From an uncultured Eubacteriales bacterium (GTDB lineage Bacteria; Bacillota; Clostridia; Oscillospirales; QAMX01), in the NCBI GenBank assembly GCA_934546935.1, contig CAKTEH010000010.1:1-64000 (forward strand): a stretch of DNA of 64,000 bases, written 5' to 3'. Positions within the stretch are counted from its first letter, which is position 1; each line of letters starts with the position of its first letter. A program made the position numbers and the translations under genes. Positions 32,230 through 39,653 of this stretch are shown piece after piece. A model generated the notes under the pieces. That model saw only the letters and a program-made list of their open reading frames with translations, was not told where the DNA came from and searched no databases.

Positions 32230-32712
32230 ATGAAGAATACAACCCTTTGTTATATAGAAAGGGATGGAGCATATCTGATGCTGCATCGTACGAAGAAAGA
32301 AAATGACGCCAACCATGATAAATGGATCGGTGTAGGAGGGCATTGCGAAGAAAATGAAAGCCCGGAAGAATGTGTCCTTCGGGAAGTTAAAGAGGAAACC
32401 GGCTTGCTGTTACAAGGGCTTTCCTATCGCGCTGTAGTAACTTTTGTCAGCGACCAGTATGAGGGGGAATACATGCACCTGTTCACAGGTAATGCCTGCG
32501 CTGCAACGCCATGCGAATGCGCTGAAGGAGAACTTGTCTGGATAGAGAAGACGAAGGTTCCTTCCCTACCTGTCTGGGAGGGTGATCGGATTTTTCTGGA
32601 GCTGCTGGCGAAGGACGCGCCGTTTTTTTCGCTGAAGCTGGTTTATGCCGGGGATACCCTTTGCCGTGCCGTATTGAATGGAAGTGACCTTAGTTTGAAG
32701 CAAATGCTGTAG
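32230..32712 (+). CDS. Nudix hydrolase (8-oxo-dGTP diphosphatase-like)
   Basis: A 160-residue pyrophosphohydrolase. The Nudix box is complete around residues 38-60: GHCEENESPEEC followed by VLREVKEETGL, with the metal-binding REVKEE. The opening TTLCYIERDGAYLMLHRTKK and the following CEENESPEE region resemble MutT/8-oxo-dGTP-type enzymes of Firmicutes. It may clean oxidised nucleotides, but the true substrate is unknown. ATG 32230 follows GGAGG by five bases; an upstream in-frame start at 32095 lies before the promoter. Ends with TAG, showing that TAG is an ordinary stop in this genome. Confidence 0.88.
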   Translation: MKNTTLCYIERDGAYLMLHRTKKENDANHDKWIGVGGHCEENESPEECVLREVKEETGLLLQGLSYRAVVTFVSDQYEGEYMHLFTGNACAATPCECAEGELVWIEKTKVPSLPVWEGDRIFLELLAKDAPFFSLKLVYAGDTLCRAVLNGSDLSLKQML

Positions 32713-32794
32713 CGCTTATACTTTCTGCCCTGCGTGCCGCGCCGAAGCACAGGATCTTCTGTAGGCGCTCGCTGGAAAAACAGGTAAAGAATGC

Positions 32795-32823
32795 TGGACT
32801 TTTTGCTGATTTCGACGTATAAT
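32795..32823 (+). promoter_or_regulatory. Putative promoter of kdgA-kdgK-uxuB
   Basis: TATAAT (32818-32823) with TGGACT (32795-32800) 17 bases upstream; the -35 box is weak, so an activator may help. CGCTGGAAAAACAGGT (32770-32785), also found before the PTS gene, lies directly upstream. Confidence 0.5.
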
Positions 32824-32859
32824 AAAATTATCCTTTATACCACAAATTTGGAGGAGCAT

Positions 32860-33699
32860 ATGAACGATATTATTAAGCAAATCGGTCTGATTGGCATTGT
32901 ACCGGTTATTGCGCTTGACCGTGCCGAAGACGCGCAGCCGCTTGCCGGCGCGCTGATCGAAGGCGGGCTCCCCTGCGCGGAGGTCACATTCCGGACCGCC
33001 GCCGCAGAAGAATCCATCCGGATCATGGCGCGAGAATTTCCGGAGCTGCTTGTTGGCGCGGGTACAGTCCTGACGCCGGAACAGGCAGACCGTGCTGTGG
33101 CTGCGGGCGCGAAGTTTATTGTCAGCCCGGGCTTAAATCCAGCGGTTGTGGCGCATTGTCTCGAAATTGGGATCCCGGTTGTCCCGGGTTGCGCAACGCC
33201 TTCTGATATTGAAACGGCCCTTGGTTTTGGCTTGGATGTGGTTAAATTTTTCCCGGCGGAGCCGTCCGGCGGCGTTGCGATGATTAAGGCGCTGGCAGGC
33301 CCTTATGTCAATGTCCGTTTTATGCCGACCGGCGGTGTAAACGCAAAAAATGTGACCTCTTATCTTGATTACGAAAAAATCGTTGCCTGCGGAGGCACCT
33401 GGATGATCGACAAAGCTATGATAAAATCCGGGGATTTTGCCGGGATTGCGCGTCTGACCCGCGAGGCTGTCAATGCGATGCTTGGCTTCCGCGTAAAATC
33501 TAGCGCGAGCGCTGCGTTGTCTCCATTTTTTGGAAGTGAAGGGCGTGGAACAGTTGTGGAGACCAATTATATGGATCGCGCGGCCTATCATCTTAAACGG
33601 CGCGGCGTGAAATTTGATGATGCTACTGCTGTTTATGATGGAAAAAAGCTGCTTTCGATAAAAGTCAGCGGCACTGATGTAACCCTGGCTGCGAAATGA
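32860..33699 (+). CDS. kdgA: KDPG/KHG aldolase with a C-terminal VOC-like extension
   Basis: A 279-residue protein. Residues 1-205 are a complete class I 2-keto-3-deoxy-6-phosphogluconate aldolase: catalytic Glu in CAEVTFRTAA, VGAGTVLTPEQADRAVAAGA, IVSPGLNP and the Schiff-base Lys in LDVVKFFPAE. It cleaves KDPG to pyruvate and glyceraldehyde 3-phosphate, the last step of hexuronate breakdown. The last 65-70 residues (RGTVVETNYMDRAAYHLKRR, GVKFDDATAVYDGKKLLSI) match half of a VOC/glyoxalase-like module seen in longer clostridial homologues, but shorter. ATG 32860 lies behind GGAGGAG; it is first of a three-gene operon. Confidence 0.92.
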   Translation: MNDIIKQIGLIGIVPVIALDRAEDAQPLAGALIEGGLPCAEVTFRTAAAEESIRIMAREFPELLVGAGTVLTPEQADRAVAAGAKFIVSPGLNPAVVAHCLEIGIPVVPGCATPSDIETALGFGLDVVKFFPAEPSGGVAMIKALAGPYVNVRFMPTGGVNAKNVTSYLDYEKIVACGGTWMIDKAMIKSGDFAGIARLTREAVNAMLGFRVKSSASAALSPFFGSEGRGTVVETNYMDRAAYHLKRRGVKFDDATAVYDGKKLLSIKVSGTDVTLAAK

Positions 33700-33713
33700 T
33701 TCGGGAGGATAGT

Positions 33714-34739
33714 ATGAGCAAAAGAGTCGTTACATTTGGAGAAATTATGCTTCGGCTGGAACCGGAAGGTTATTACCGCTTCCTTCAGGCTGCATCTTAC
33801 GGCGCTACTTATGGCGGCGGTGAAGCAAACGTTGCCGTTTCTCTGGCTAATTTTGGCTTTGATTCCCGCTATGTTACCAAACTTCCGAAGCATGAGATCG
33901 GACAGGCCGGCGTCAATTCCCTGCGGCAGTTTGGGGTGGATACCAGTTTTATCGCCCGCGGCGGCGACCGTGTAGGCATCTATTTCCTGGAAAAGGGTGC
34001 ATCCCAGCGGCCTTCCAAGGTGATCTATGACCGTGCCGGTTCTTCCATTGCAACTGCCTCCCCTTCCGACTTTGACTGGGATGCAATTTTCGAAGGTGCA
34101 GACTGGTTCCATTTTACCGGGATTACGCCGGCGCTGGGCGATAACATTGCCGGAATCTGTGTGGAAGCCTGTAAAAAAGCAAAAGAAAAGGGAATTACCA
34201 TCAGCTGCGATCTTAACTACCGCAATAAGCTGTGGAGTAAGGAAAAAGCCCGCGAGGTCATGACGGAGCTTTGCGAATATGTTGATGTCTGTATTTCCAA
34301 TGAAGAAGACGCGTCCGATGTATTTGGGATTAAGGCGTCCGGTACGGATGTTACGACCGGGAAATTGAATGCGGAAGGCTACAAGGAAGTGGCACAGCGT
34401 CTTGCTTGTGAGCATGGTTTCCAGAAAGTAGCGATTACGCTGCGTGAATCTATCTCAGCTAACGACAATATCTGGGCTGCGATGCTTTATGACGGCAGCG
34501 AATATTGCTTCTCGAAGAAATATCCAGTGCACATTGTAGACCGTGTCGGTGGCGGCGACAGCTTTGGCGCCGGTCTGATTTACAGCATTCTCTCCGGATT
34601 TGATACACGTTCAACCGTAGAATTCGCAGTTGCGGCGAGTTGCCTGAAGCACTCAATCGAAGGCGATTTCAATATGGTTTCTGTAGACGAGGTTAAAAAG
34701 CTCGCCGGAGGCGACGCTTCCGGCCGCGTACAGCGCTGA
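33714..34739 (+). CDS. kdgK: 2-keto-3-deoxygluconate kinase, PfkB family
   Basis: A 341-residue ribokinase-fold sugar kinase. Substrate-side features are VTFGEIMLRLEPEGYYRFLQ and GGGEANVAVSLANFG; the ATP site and catalytic Asp are in RVGGGDSFGAGLIYS near residue 283. Close to the KDG kinases of Firmicutes, it makes KDPG from 2-keto-3-deoxygluconate for the aldolase encoded just upstream. ATG 33714 has GGGAGG seven to nine bases upstream; an in-frame ATG at 33696 overlaps the kdgA stop and is less likely. It is followed after 22 bases by uxuB. Confidence 0.9.
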   Translation: MSKRVVTFGEIMLRLEPEGYYRFLQAASYGATYGGGEANVAVSLANFGFDSRYVTKLPKHEIGQAGVNSLRQFGVDTSFIARGGDRVGIYFLEKGASQRPSKVIYDRAGSSIATASPSDFDWDAIFEGADWFHFTGITPALGDNIAGICVEACKKAKEKGITISCDLNYRNKLWSKEKAREVMTELCEYVDVCISNEEDASDVFGIKASGTDVTTGKLNAEGYKEVAQRLACEHGFQKVAITLRESISANDNIWAAMLYDGSEYCFSKKYPVHIVDRVGGGDSFGAGLIYSILSGFDTRSTVEFAVAASCLKHSIEGDFNMVSVDEVKKLAGGDASGRVQR

Positions 34740-34761
34740 ATGCATTTTGTAGGAGGATTCT

Positions 34762-36366
34762 ATGAAACTGAATCAAAGCGCAATTGAGAAAAAAAACGTC
34801 TGGATTTCAAAGGGATATGAACTTCCTTCTTTTGACCGGAAAGCTGTTACCGCACGGACAAAAGCAGACCCAAATTGGATCCATTTCGGGGCGGGCAATA
34901 TTTTCCGCGCTTTCCCAGCGGCCGTATTACAGGATTGCCTGGACAAAGGCGTTTGTGACCGCGGTGTGATTGTCGCCGAAGGTTTTGATTATGAGATTAT
35001 TTCCAAAGCTTATGCTCCTTTTGACAATTTGAGCCTTCTGGTTGTGCTCAAATCCGACGGTACAATTGAAAAGCGTGTAATTGCATCGGTTGCAGAATCT
35101 ATTGCCGCTGATTTTGCCGATTCCGCTGCATTTGCACGGCTTTCAGAAATTTTTGAGAATCCGGGACTGCAGATGGTCAGCTTTACCATTACAGAAAAGG
35201 GCTATGCTGTACACCAGCCCGATGGGTCGATTTCGGGTCTTGTGGCACAGGATTTTGAAAAGAATTCCTTTAACGCTGCCCATCTGATGGGGAAAATTAC
35301 CGCGCTGCTGTATAAGCGCTATCTCGCTGGCGCTGCGCCGGTCGCTATGGTCAGCATGGATAACTGTTCGCACAACGGCGATAAGCTGCGCGAAGGCATA
35401 CTGTGTTATGCACAGCGCTGGGTTGAAACCGGCTTGTGTGAAAAGGGATTCTGGGATTATCTTAACAATCGGGAAAAGGTCAGCTTCCCTTGGAGCATGA
35501 TCGATAAGATTACGCCACGTCCAGATGCTTCTGTTAAGGAAATGCTGGAAAAAGATGGGTTTGAAGACGCTGAAACGATTATAACCAGCAAGAATACCTA
35601 TACTTCCGCTTTTGTCAACGCCGAGGAAACCCAGTATCTTGTGATTGAGGACTGGTTCCCCAATGGCCGGCCGCGGCTTGAAGCCGGCGGCGTAATGTTT
35701 GCCGACCGTGAAACGGTTGATAAAATCGAGAAAATGAAGGTGTGCACTTGCCTTAATCCGCTGCATACAGCCTTGGCAATTTTTGGAAACCTTTTGCGTA
35801 TGCCGACGATCAGCGCAGAAATGCAGGATGCGCAGCTTGTTGCACTGATTAACCGCATGGGCTATGGTGAAGGGATGCCCGTAGTGGTTGACCCGGGTAT
35901 TATTAAACCGGAGGATTTTATTGCGCAGGTGCTTAAGGTCCGTCTGCCTAATCCTTTCATGCCGGATACCCCTCAGCGCATTGCAACCGATACCTCCCAA
36001 AAGATTCCGATCCGTTTCTTTGAGACGATTAAGGCATATCTTGCACGCGGAGAGCGTGTTGATAACCTGACCTATATCCCGCTCGTATTAGCCGGGTATC
36101 TGCGTTATTTAATGGCGGTGGCTGATGACGGCATGCCTTTTGAACCCAGCCCGGATCCGCTTCTGGTTCAGTTGCAGGCCCCTCTTGCCAATGTAAAGCT
36201 TGGAGACCAGGTTGAGATGGATACGATTCGTCCCGTTTTGGAGATGCGCGAGGTATTTCCGGTTGATCTGTTTGCCTGCGGGCTTGCGAAGAAAATTCTC
36301 GCCTATTTCAACGAGTTGATCGCCGCTGTTGGCGCAGTGCGCGCAACGCTTATTAAATATTGTTAA
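34762..36366 (+). CDS. uxuB: Fructuronate reductase, mannitol dehydrogenase family
   Basis: A 534-residue polyol dehydrogenase of the long-chain mannitol dehydrogenase family. The nucleotide-binding start is WIHFGAGNIFRAFPAAVLQD; the catalytic lysine region reads FPWSMIDKITPRPD, and the substrate part continues with KVCTCLNPLHTALAIFGNLL. In this operon the best assignment is D-fructuronate reductase, giving mannonate from the UxaC product. AGGAGG precedes the ATG. It completes the set UxaC-UxuB-KdgK-KdgA; the linking mannonate dehydratase is absent from the window. Tagaturonate reductase (UxaB) is the main alternative. Confidence 0.85.
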   Translation: MKLNQSAIEKKNVWISKGYELPSFDRKAVTARTKADPNWIHFGAGNIFRAFPAAVLQDCLDKGVCDRGVIVAEGFDYEIISKAYAPFDNLSLLVVLKSDGTIEKRVIASVAESIAADFADSAAFARLSEIFENPGLQMVSFTITEKGYAVHQPDGSISGLVAQDFEKNSFNAAHLMGKITALLYKRYLAGAAPVAMVSMDNCSHNGDKLREGILCYAQRWVETGLCEKGFWDYLNNREKVSFPWSMIDKITPRPDASVKEMLEKDGFEDAETIITSKNTYTSAFVNAEETQYLVIEDWFPNGRPRLEAGGVMFADRETVDKIEKMKVCTCLNPLHTALAIFGNLLRMPTISAEMQDAQLVALINRMGYGEGMPVVVDPGIIKPEDFIAQVLKVRLPNPFMPDTPQRIATDTSQKIPIRFFETIKAYLARGERVDNLTYIPLVLAGYLRYLMAVADDGMPFEPSPDPLLVQLQAPLANVKLGDQVEMDTIRPVLEMREVFPVDLFACGLAKKILAYFNELIAAVGAVRATLIKYC

Positions 36367-36375
36367 AACAATATC

Positions 36376-36470
36376 TCTGGCTCCGCAAACCTGTCATATC
36401 AAGATTTTATATGCGGAAGCCAGAAGATTTGCCTGCCCGTTCATGTGCTATGCCGGTGAACAGGCAGGCA
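36376..36470 (+). terminator. Two successive hairpins after uxuB
   Basis: TCTGGCTCCGCA and TGCGGAAGCCAGA (36376-36424) form one stem with a single bulge; TGCCTGCCCGTTCA and TGAACAGGCAGGCA (36430-36470) form a second with one mismatch, followed by GATTTTATAT. The second is the likelier terminator, though its T run is imperfect. Confidence 0.5.
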
Positions 36471-36890
36471 GATTTTATATGGGGTTGTATATTGAAGGAA
36501 AAATTGCGCAATACAGAATAAATCCACTGTGTGCAGTGGAAAGAGTGGGAATTGCTGCTTTCCACAGCTGTTGCTTTTGTGTTACCGGCTGTGTGAGAAT
36601 GTATAGATATAAAAACCGGCCTGTTCACGATACCTTCAGACAGCGGTATGATTCCATATCGGAAATCTCCTTTCCGGAGGACTGGCCTTCTTGCTGGCAC
36701 AATTCTGCGACGGAACTGCTTCTCGTGCTTATGCTCTGAAACAGTGGGCAGAGCAGATCGATCAGTATGATTCTCTCCGCCATTTAAAAATATCGCCTGA
36801 GAGGAAGTGACCGTCATTATTCTTCCATGTATTGCCGTATTTTTTCTGATAATCCGGAGCTATAGCTAGAAAAACCGATAAAGATAAAGT
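36471..36890. other. Intergenic stretch with a possible decayed reading frame
   Basis: About 420 bases without a supported gene. Near 36605-36690 one frame reads YKNRPVHDTFRQRYDSISE, and another near 36693-36810 reads FCDGTASRAYALKQWAEQ and DQYDSLRHLKISPERK before TGA. Both look protein-like but have no start or ribosome binding site and I cannot assign a family; they may be pieces of one broken gene. Confidence 0.25.
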
Positions 36891-36905
36891 TTACAGGAGG
36901 TTATT

Positions 36906-37526
36906 ATGAAAATCATTTGGCTTGGACACGCATGCTTTAAACTTGAAACCGTTGAAGGAAGCGTGGTATTCGACCCCTTCTCCGATGGGTCGGTTGAGGG
37001 GCTGGCCAATATCCGAGAAACAGCCGATCTGGCTATTGCCAGCCATGGGCACGGCGACCATGCAGCATTGGAAAATGTGGTATTGAGCGGAAAAAAGCCG
37101 GCAATGAAAATTACCGCGATCCCATGTTTTCACGATGATGCCGGCGGTACGAAACGCGGCGTAAACTTAATCCATATTGTGGAAAGCGAAGGGCTGCGCG
37201 TGGCGCATTTCGGAGATCTGGGTCACATGCTTTCCCCCCAGCAGCTTGCACAGGTTGGCGCGTTGGATGCGGCCATGATTCCCGTCGGAGGTTTCTATAC
37301 GATTGATGCAAAGACAGCACGGGAAATTGCCGATGCACTTCCCTGCCGCATTGTAATCCCTATGCATTATCGAAGCGACAGTTTTGGATTCCCGGTGCTT
37401 GCTACATTGGAGGAGTTTCTTGCTTTATCGAAAAATGTAGTAAAGTACGGCCAGAACACGATTACTGTAACGGCAGATACGCCTGCGCAAACAGCAATTC
37501 TTCAGTATTGCAAATCAGTTTCTTAA
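36906..37526 (+). CDS. MBL-fold metal-dependent hydrolase (UPF0173-like)
   Basis: A 206-residue metallo-beta-lactamase-fold protein. The metal motif is SHGHGDHAA near residue 45 (HxHxDH), with further ligands suggested by HFGDLGHML and IPMHYRSD. It opens with IIWLGHACFKLETVEGSVVF, typical of the UPF0173/YtkL branch. These cytoplasmic hydrolases have no assigned general substrate. AGGAGG precedes the ATG. It stands alone between the uxuB operon and a terminator shared with the converging gene. Confidence 0.88.
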   Translation: MKIIWLGHACFKLETVEGSVVFDPFSDGSVEGLANIRETADLAIASHGHGDHAALENVVLSGKKPAMKITAIPCFHDDAGGTKRGVNLIHIVESEGLRVAHFGDLGHMLSPQQLAQVGALDAAMIPVGGFYTIDAKTAREIADALPCRIVIPMHYRSDSFGFPVLATLEEFLALSKNVVKYGQNTITVTADTPAQTAILQYCKSVS

Positions 37527-37567
37527 AAAAATCCCCCTGCAAGATACCATCTTGCAGGAGGATTTTT
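37527..37567. terminator. Bidirectional terminator
   Basis: AAAATCCCCCTGCAAGAT and ATCTTGCAGGAGGATTTT pair with one mismatch around ACC, with A and T runs on the two sides. It separates two converging genes and just overlaps the stop of the minus-strand gene. Confidence 0.9.
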
Positions 37568-38105
37568 AATTGCTGTGAGCAGGGACTGCCGTATCGGCAG
37601 AATCCTGCAGACGGGTCTGTAGCTGTGCGGTCAGCTGGATCTCCTCAGCGCTTTCAAGCAGCCAGGCACGCGTTCTACGGGATTTCAGAAGCTTCCACCC
37701 GGCGCGATGTACTGCGTGAAGGAAACGCCGGTCAATTTCCACAGTTTCATTTCGCAGCAGTGGACACACGCCCAGAGCGCGTGCGTCCGGCATTGTGCGT
37801 ATGGCATAGCGACCGGAGCGAAGCTGGATTGGTATGGGAAAATATGGAAAGATCCGGCAGGCCAATGGACGCAAATGACGTTGGCAATAGCCGCTGCAGA
37901 CACAGAATTCTCCGCTCTCCCCTGTTTTCAAGGTGAAATCATCGCTTGTAAGCAGCGCTTTTTCCCCGGGTACAAGACGCATCCCGATATCTGCCTCGCC
38001 TTTGCAGCAAGCCGATGCGCAGATGACGCCGCAGTCTTTCCGCATGGGGGTATATTTTTCAAGCGCTTTCCAAGCACGGCGGATATGCTGCTGAGAAACG
38101 GACAT
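37566..38105 (-). CDS. Cysteine-cluster protein (YkgJ-like), putative metal-binding
   Basis: A 179-residue protein with cysteines arranged as CGVICASACCKGEADIG, FCVCSGYCQRHLRPLACRIF and a later VCPLL. The LRPLACRIFPYFP part is typical of the YkgJ cysteine-cluster family, thought to bind zinc or iron. No membrane segment or signal peptide is seen. ATG 38105 follows GAGGAGGG by seven bases. Biological role unknown; it lies alone before an AraC gene in the same direction. Confidence 0.75.
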   Translation of the reverse strand: MSVSQQHIRRAWKALEKYTPMRKDCGVICASACCKGEADIGMRLVPGEKALLTSDDFTLKTGESGEFCVCSGYCQRHLRPLACRIFPYFPIPIQLRSGRYAIRTMPDARALGVCPLLRNETVEIDRRFLHAVHRAGWKLLKSRRTRAWLLESAEEIQLTAQLQTRLQDSADTAVPAHSN

Positions 38106-38179
38106 GCAAACCCTCCTCGTACGCCTGCTGCGGGTATATGAAAATGACTACCGCGCAGACCCTATATAACATTGCAGCA

Positions 38180-39118
38180 TTAATATTTTTTCCGGCACTT
38201 TTCCTTACGGCTTTTGTCTGTCCAGGTAAAGTTCGCCTTATCAAGTCTATAAAAGTTTTTTAAAAGCGGGTCATTGTCTATCGACGGGTGCTCTCCGGTT
38301 GGCGTTTGATGGGCAATTTTCACGTAAGCTTTATAAAAGGTAGAGTAATCCCGAAACCCGGTAGCCTGTGCGACTTCCCGATTCCCCATGCCGCCATGCA
38401 GAAGTTGTGTGGCGCGGGTAATCCGTTTTTGCAGGATGTAATTCCAAGTAGAGTAACCGGTAGCGGTTTTTATAATCCGTTCGATCTGCGACCGGGACAT
38501 GTATAGCTGTTGGGTCAGCGTGTGAATGCCTATATCTTCACAATAATGCGCGTTGATATAGTCCAATACCTCACGCGCTTGCGGGGAACGTTTATCCTGC
38601 ATATGCGGATGATATAAGTCGCAGATTTCATGCAGAAGGTCGATTAGGGTGACAAATAAGGCAAGTCGTTTATCCCCGGCATTGGTTTTGTCTTGTATTC
38701 TGAAAATATTTTTACTGAGGCGTGCTTGTTCTGATTCCGGGATTCTGTAAAAATTCCCAACACCAAGCGGACGCTTGGTAAAAGGAATGTTAAGAACAAA
38801 ATTCGGGTCTACAATTTTAAAATAGTGTGAGCTGAATGAGATGCGGTACATGCTGCAAGGATATTCGACCGGGGTAAGCAGACAGGTTTCCAAGCAGCGT
38901 AGGATACAGATTTCCCCGGGTTGAGGCTGGTACTCACAACCTTCAACTTTGACGTCCCAACTCCCGGAAGCAAAATAAATGAGCGTATGGGCATTATTAA
39001 TATAGGGCTCATTCCAAAAAGCACAGGCAGCGTAGTCCTGCTCGTTTTTTAAATTCAGCAACTCCAGGCAAATAAAACGATCCCGGTAAAGGAAAGAATT
39101 CGAAGAAATCAGACTCAC
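38180..39118 (-). CDS. AraC family transcriptional regulator
   Basis: A 312-residue regulator. The N-terminal 170 residues form a cupin-like sensing domain (HTLIYFASGSWDVKVEGCEY, QPQPGEICILRCLETCLLTP). The C-terminal 100 residues hold the two helix-turn-helix units (EDIGIHTLTQQLYMSRSQIE and NREVAQATGFRDYSTFYKAY), ending in a basic tail. Such proteins usually activate sugar or stress genes on ligand binding; targets and ligand are unknown. The GTG at 39118 directly abuts the AGGGGG site, too close for an ideal start, so the true start may lie a few codons inside. A strong promoter lies upstream. Confidence 0.88.
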   Translation of the reverse strand: MSLISSNSFLYRDRFICLELLNLKNEQDYAACAFWNEPYINNAHTLIYFASGSWDVKVEGCEYQPQPGEICILRCLETCLLTPVEYPCSMYRISFSSHYFKIVDPNFVLNIPFTKRPLGVGNFYRIPESEQARLSKNIFRIQDKTNAGDKRLALFVTLIDLLHEICDLYHPHMQDKRSPQAREVLDYINAHYCEDIGIHTLTQQLYMSRSQIERIIKTATGYSTWNYILQKRITRATQLLHGGMGNREVAQATGFRDYSTFYKAYVKIAHQTPTGEHPSIDNDPLLKNFYRLDKANFTWTDKSRKEKCRKKY

Positions 39119-39145
39119 CCCCTGTTTTGCATGGAATACGATATT

Positions 39146-39173
39146 ATTATATTTTAAAATTGCTGTTTGTCAA
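39146..39173 (-). promoter_or_regulatory. Promoter of the AraC-type gene
   Basis: On the minus strand TTGACA (39168-39173) and TATAAT (39146-39151) are 16 bases apart. Confidence 0.75.
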
Positions 39174-39282
39174 GCGCGGGATGCAGCGGGTAAAATCCAT
39201 AAAAATTTTGGATGAGGGAGATTTTAGATCCTTTCGTTTGTGTTTTGTTTAGGCCACAGATGCAGATTTTAGTGATTGGGGC

Positions 39283-39311
39283 TTGCCAAATAGAAAAAGA
39301 TCGGATATAAT
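39283..39311 (+). promoter_or_regulatory. Promoter of the SRP RNA gene
   Basis: TTGCCA (39283-39288) and TATAAT (39306-39311) are 17 bases apart, placing the start of transcription near 39318-39328, just before the 5-prime strand of the closing helix. Confidence 0.75.
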
Positions 39312-39327
39312 AATATGGATATGAAAA

Positions 39328-39627
39328 GTCCGGCCTGTGGCCAGACCGCACTAGCCGGGGAGTCAGCGGTGCCCTGTACCTGCAATCCGCTACAGCAGGG
39401 GTGAATGCGTAACAGAGGGTATGCAATGTGGTGTCAGCCGTTTTTGACCGGCGATGAAGTTTCGGTCCTGCGCAACATGCGGCCGTGAACCGTGTCAGGC
39501 GGGGAACCGAGCAGCACTAAGCGGTTTTGTATGTGTGCCGCGGGGGTGCCGGAGCGGAGTCGGAAGATCTCCAAGCGGCCATATTGCCTATTCGAAGTTC
39601 GCTGTGCGGTCTGGCCTTGGGCCGGAC
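39328..39627 (+). ncRNA. ffs: Signal recognition particle RNA, large Firmicutes type
   Basis: The ends pair: CCGGCC plus GGCCAGACCGCAC (39330-39351 region) with GTGCGGTCTGGCC plus GGCCGG (39604-39625), giving a long closing helix. The Alu-type 5-prime domain has the conserved GGGGAGTCAGCGGTGCCCTG and TGTACCTGCAATCCGCT. The S domain at about 39492-39522 reads GTGTCAGGCGG, a GGAA tetraloop and CCGAGCAGCACTAAG, the Ffh-binding site. At about 300 nt it is a long RNA with both domains, as in Bacillus and Clostridia. The position directly before dnaX is conserved in Firmicutes. Ends are estimated to within about 10 bases. Confidence 0.92.
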
Positions 39628-39653
39628 ATTTAATTTTGGGAAAGGAGCGCGGA

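Noticed and set aside
36329..36739. A 136-codon plus-strand frame overlapping the end of uxuB
   Set aside because: It crosses the two hairpins after uxuB, overlaps the gene end and lacks a ribosome binding site.
39541..39600. Possible tRNA within the region before dnaX, as in Bacillus where tRNA-Ser lies nearby
   Set aside because: No acceptor stem or T-loop (TTCGAATC) is formed; the TTCGAAGTTCG stretch belongs to the SRP RNA.
39492..39653. Longer N-terminus of DnaX from an upstream in-frame GTG
   Set aside because: This stretch is part of the SRP RNA, and the conserved DnaX start is MYQALYRKWRP at 39654 with a good ribosome binding site.
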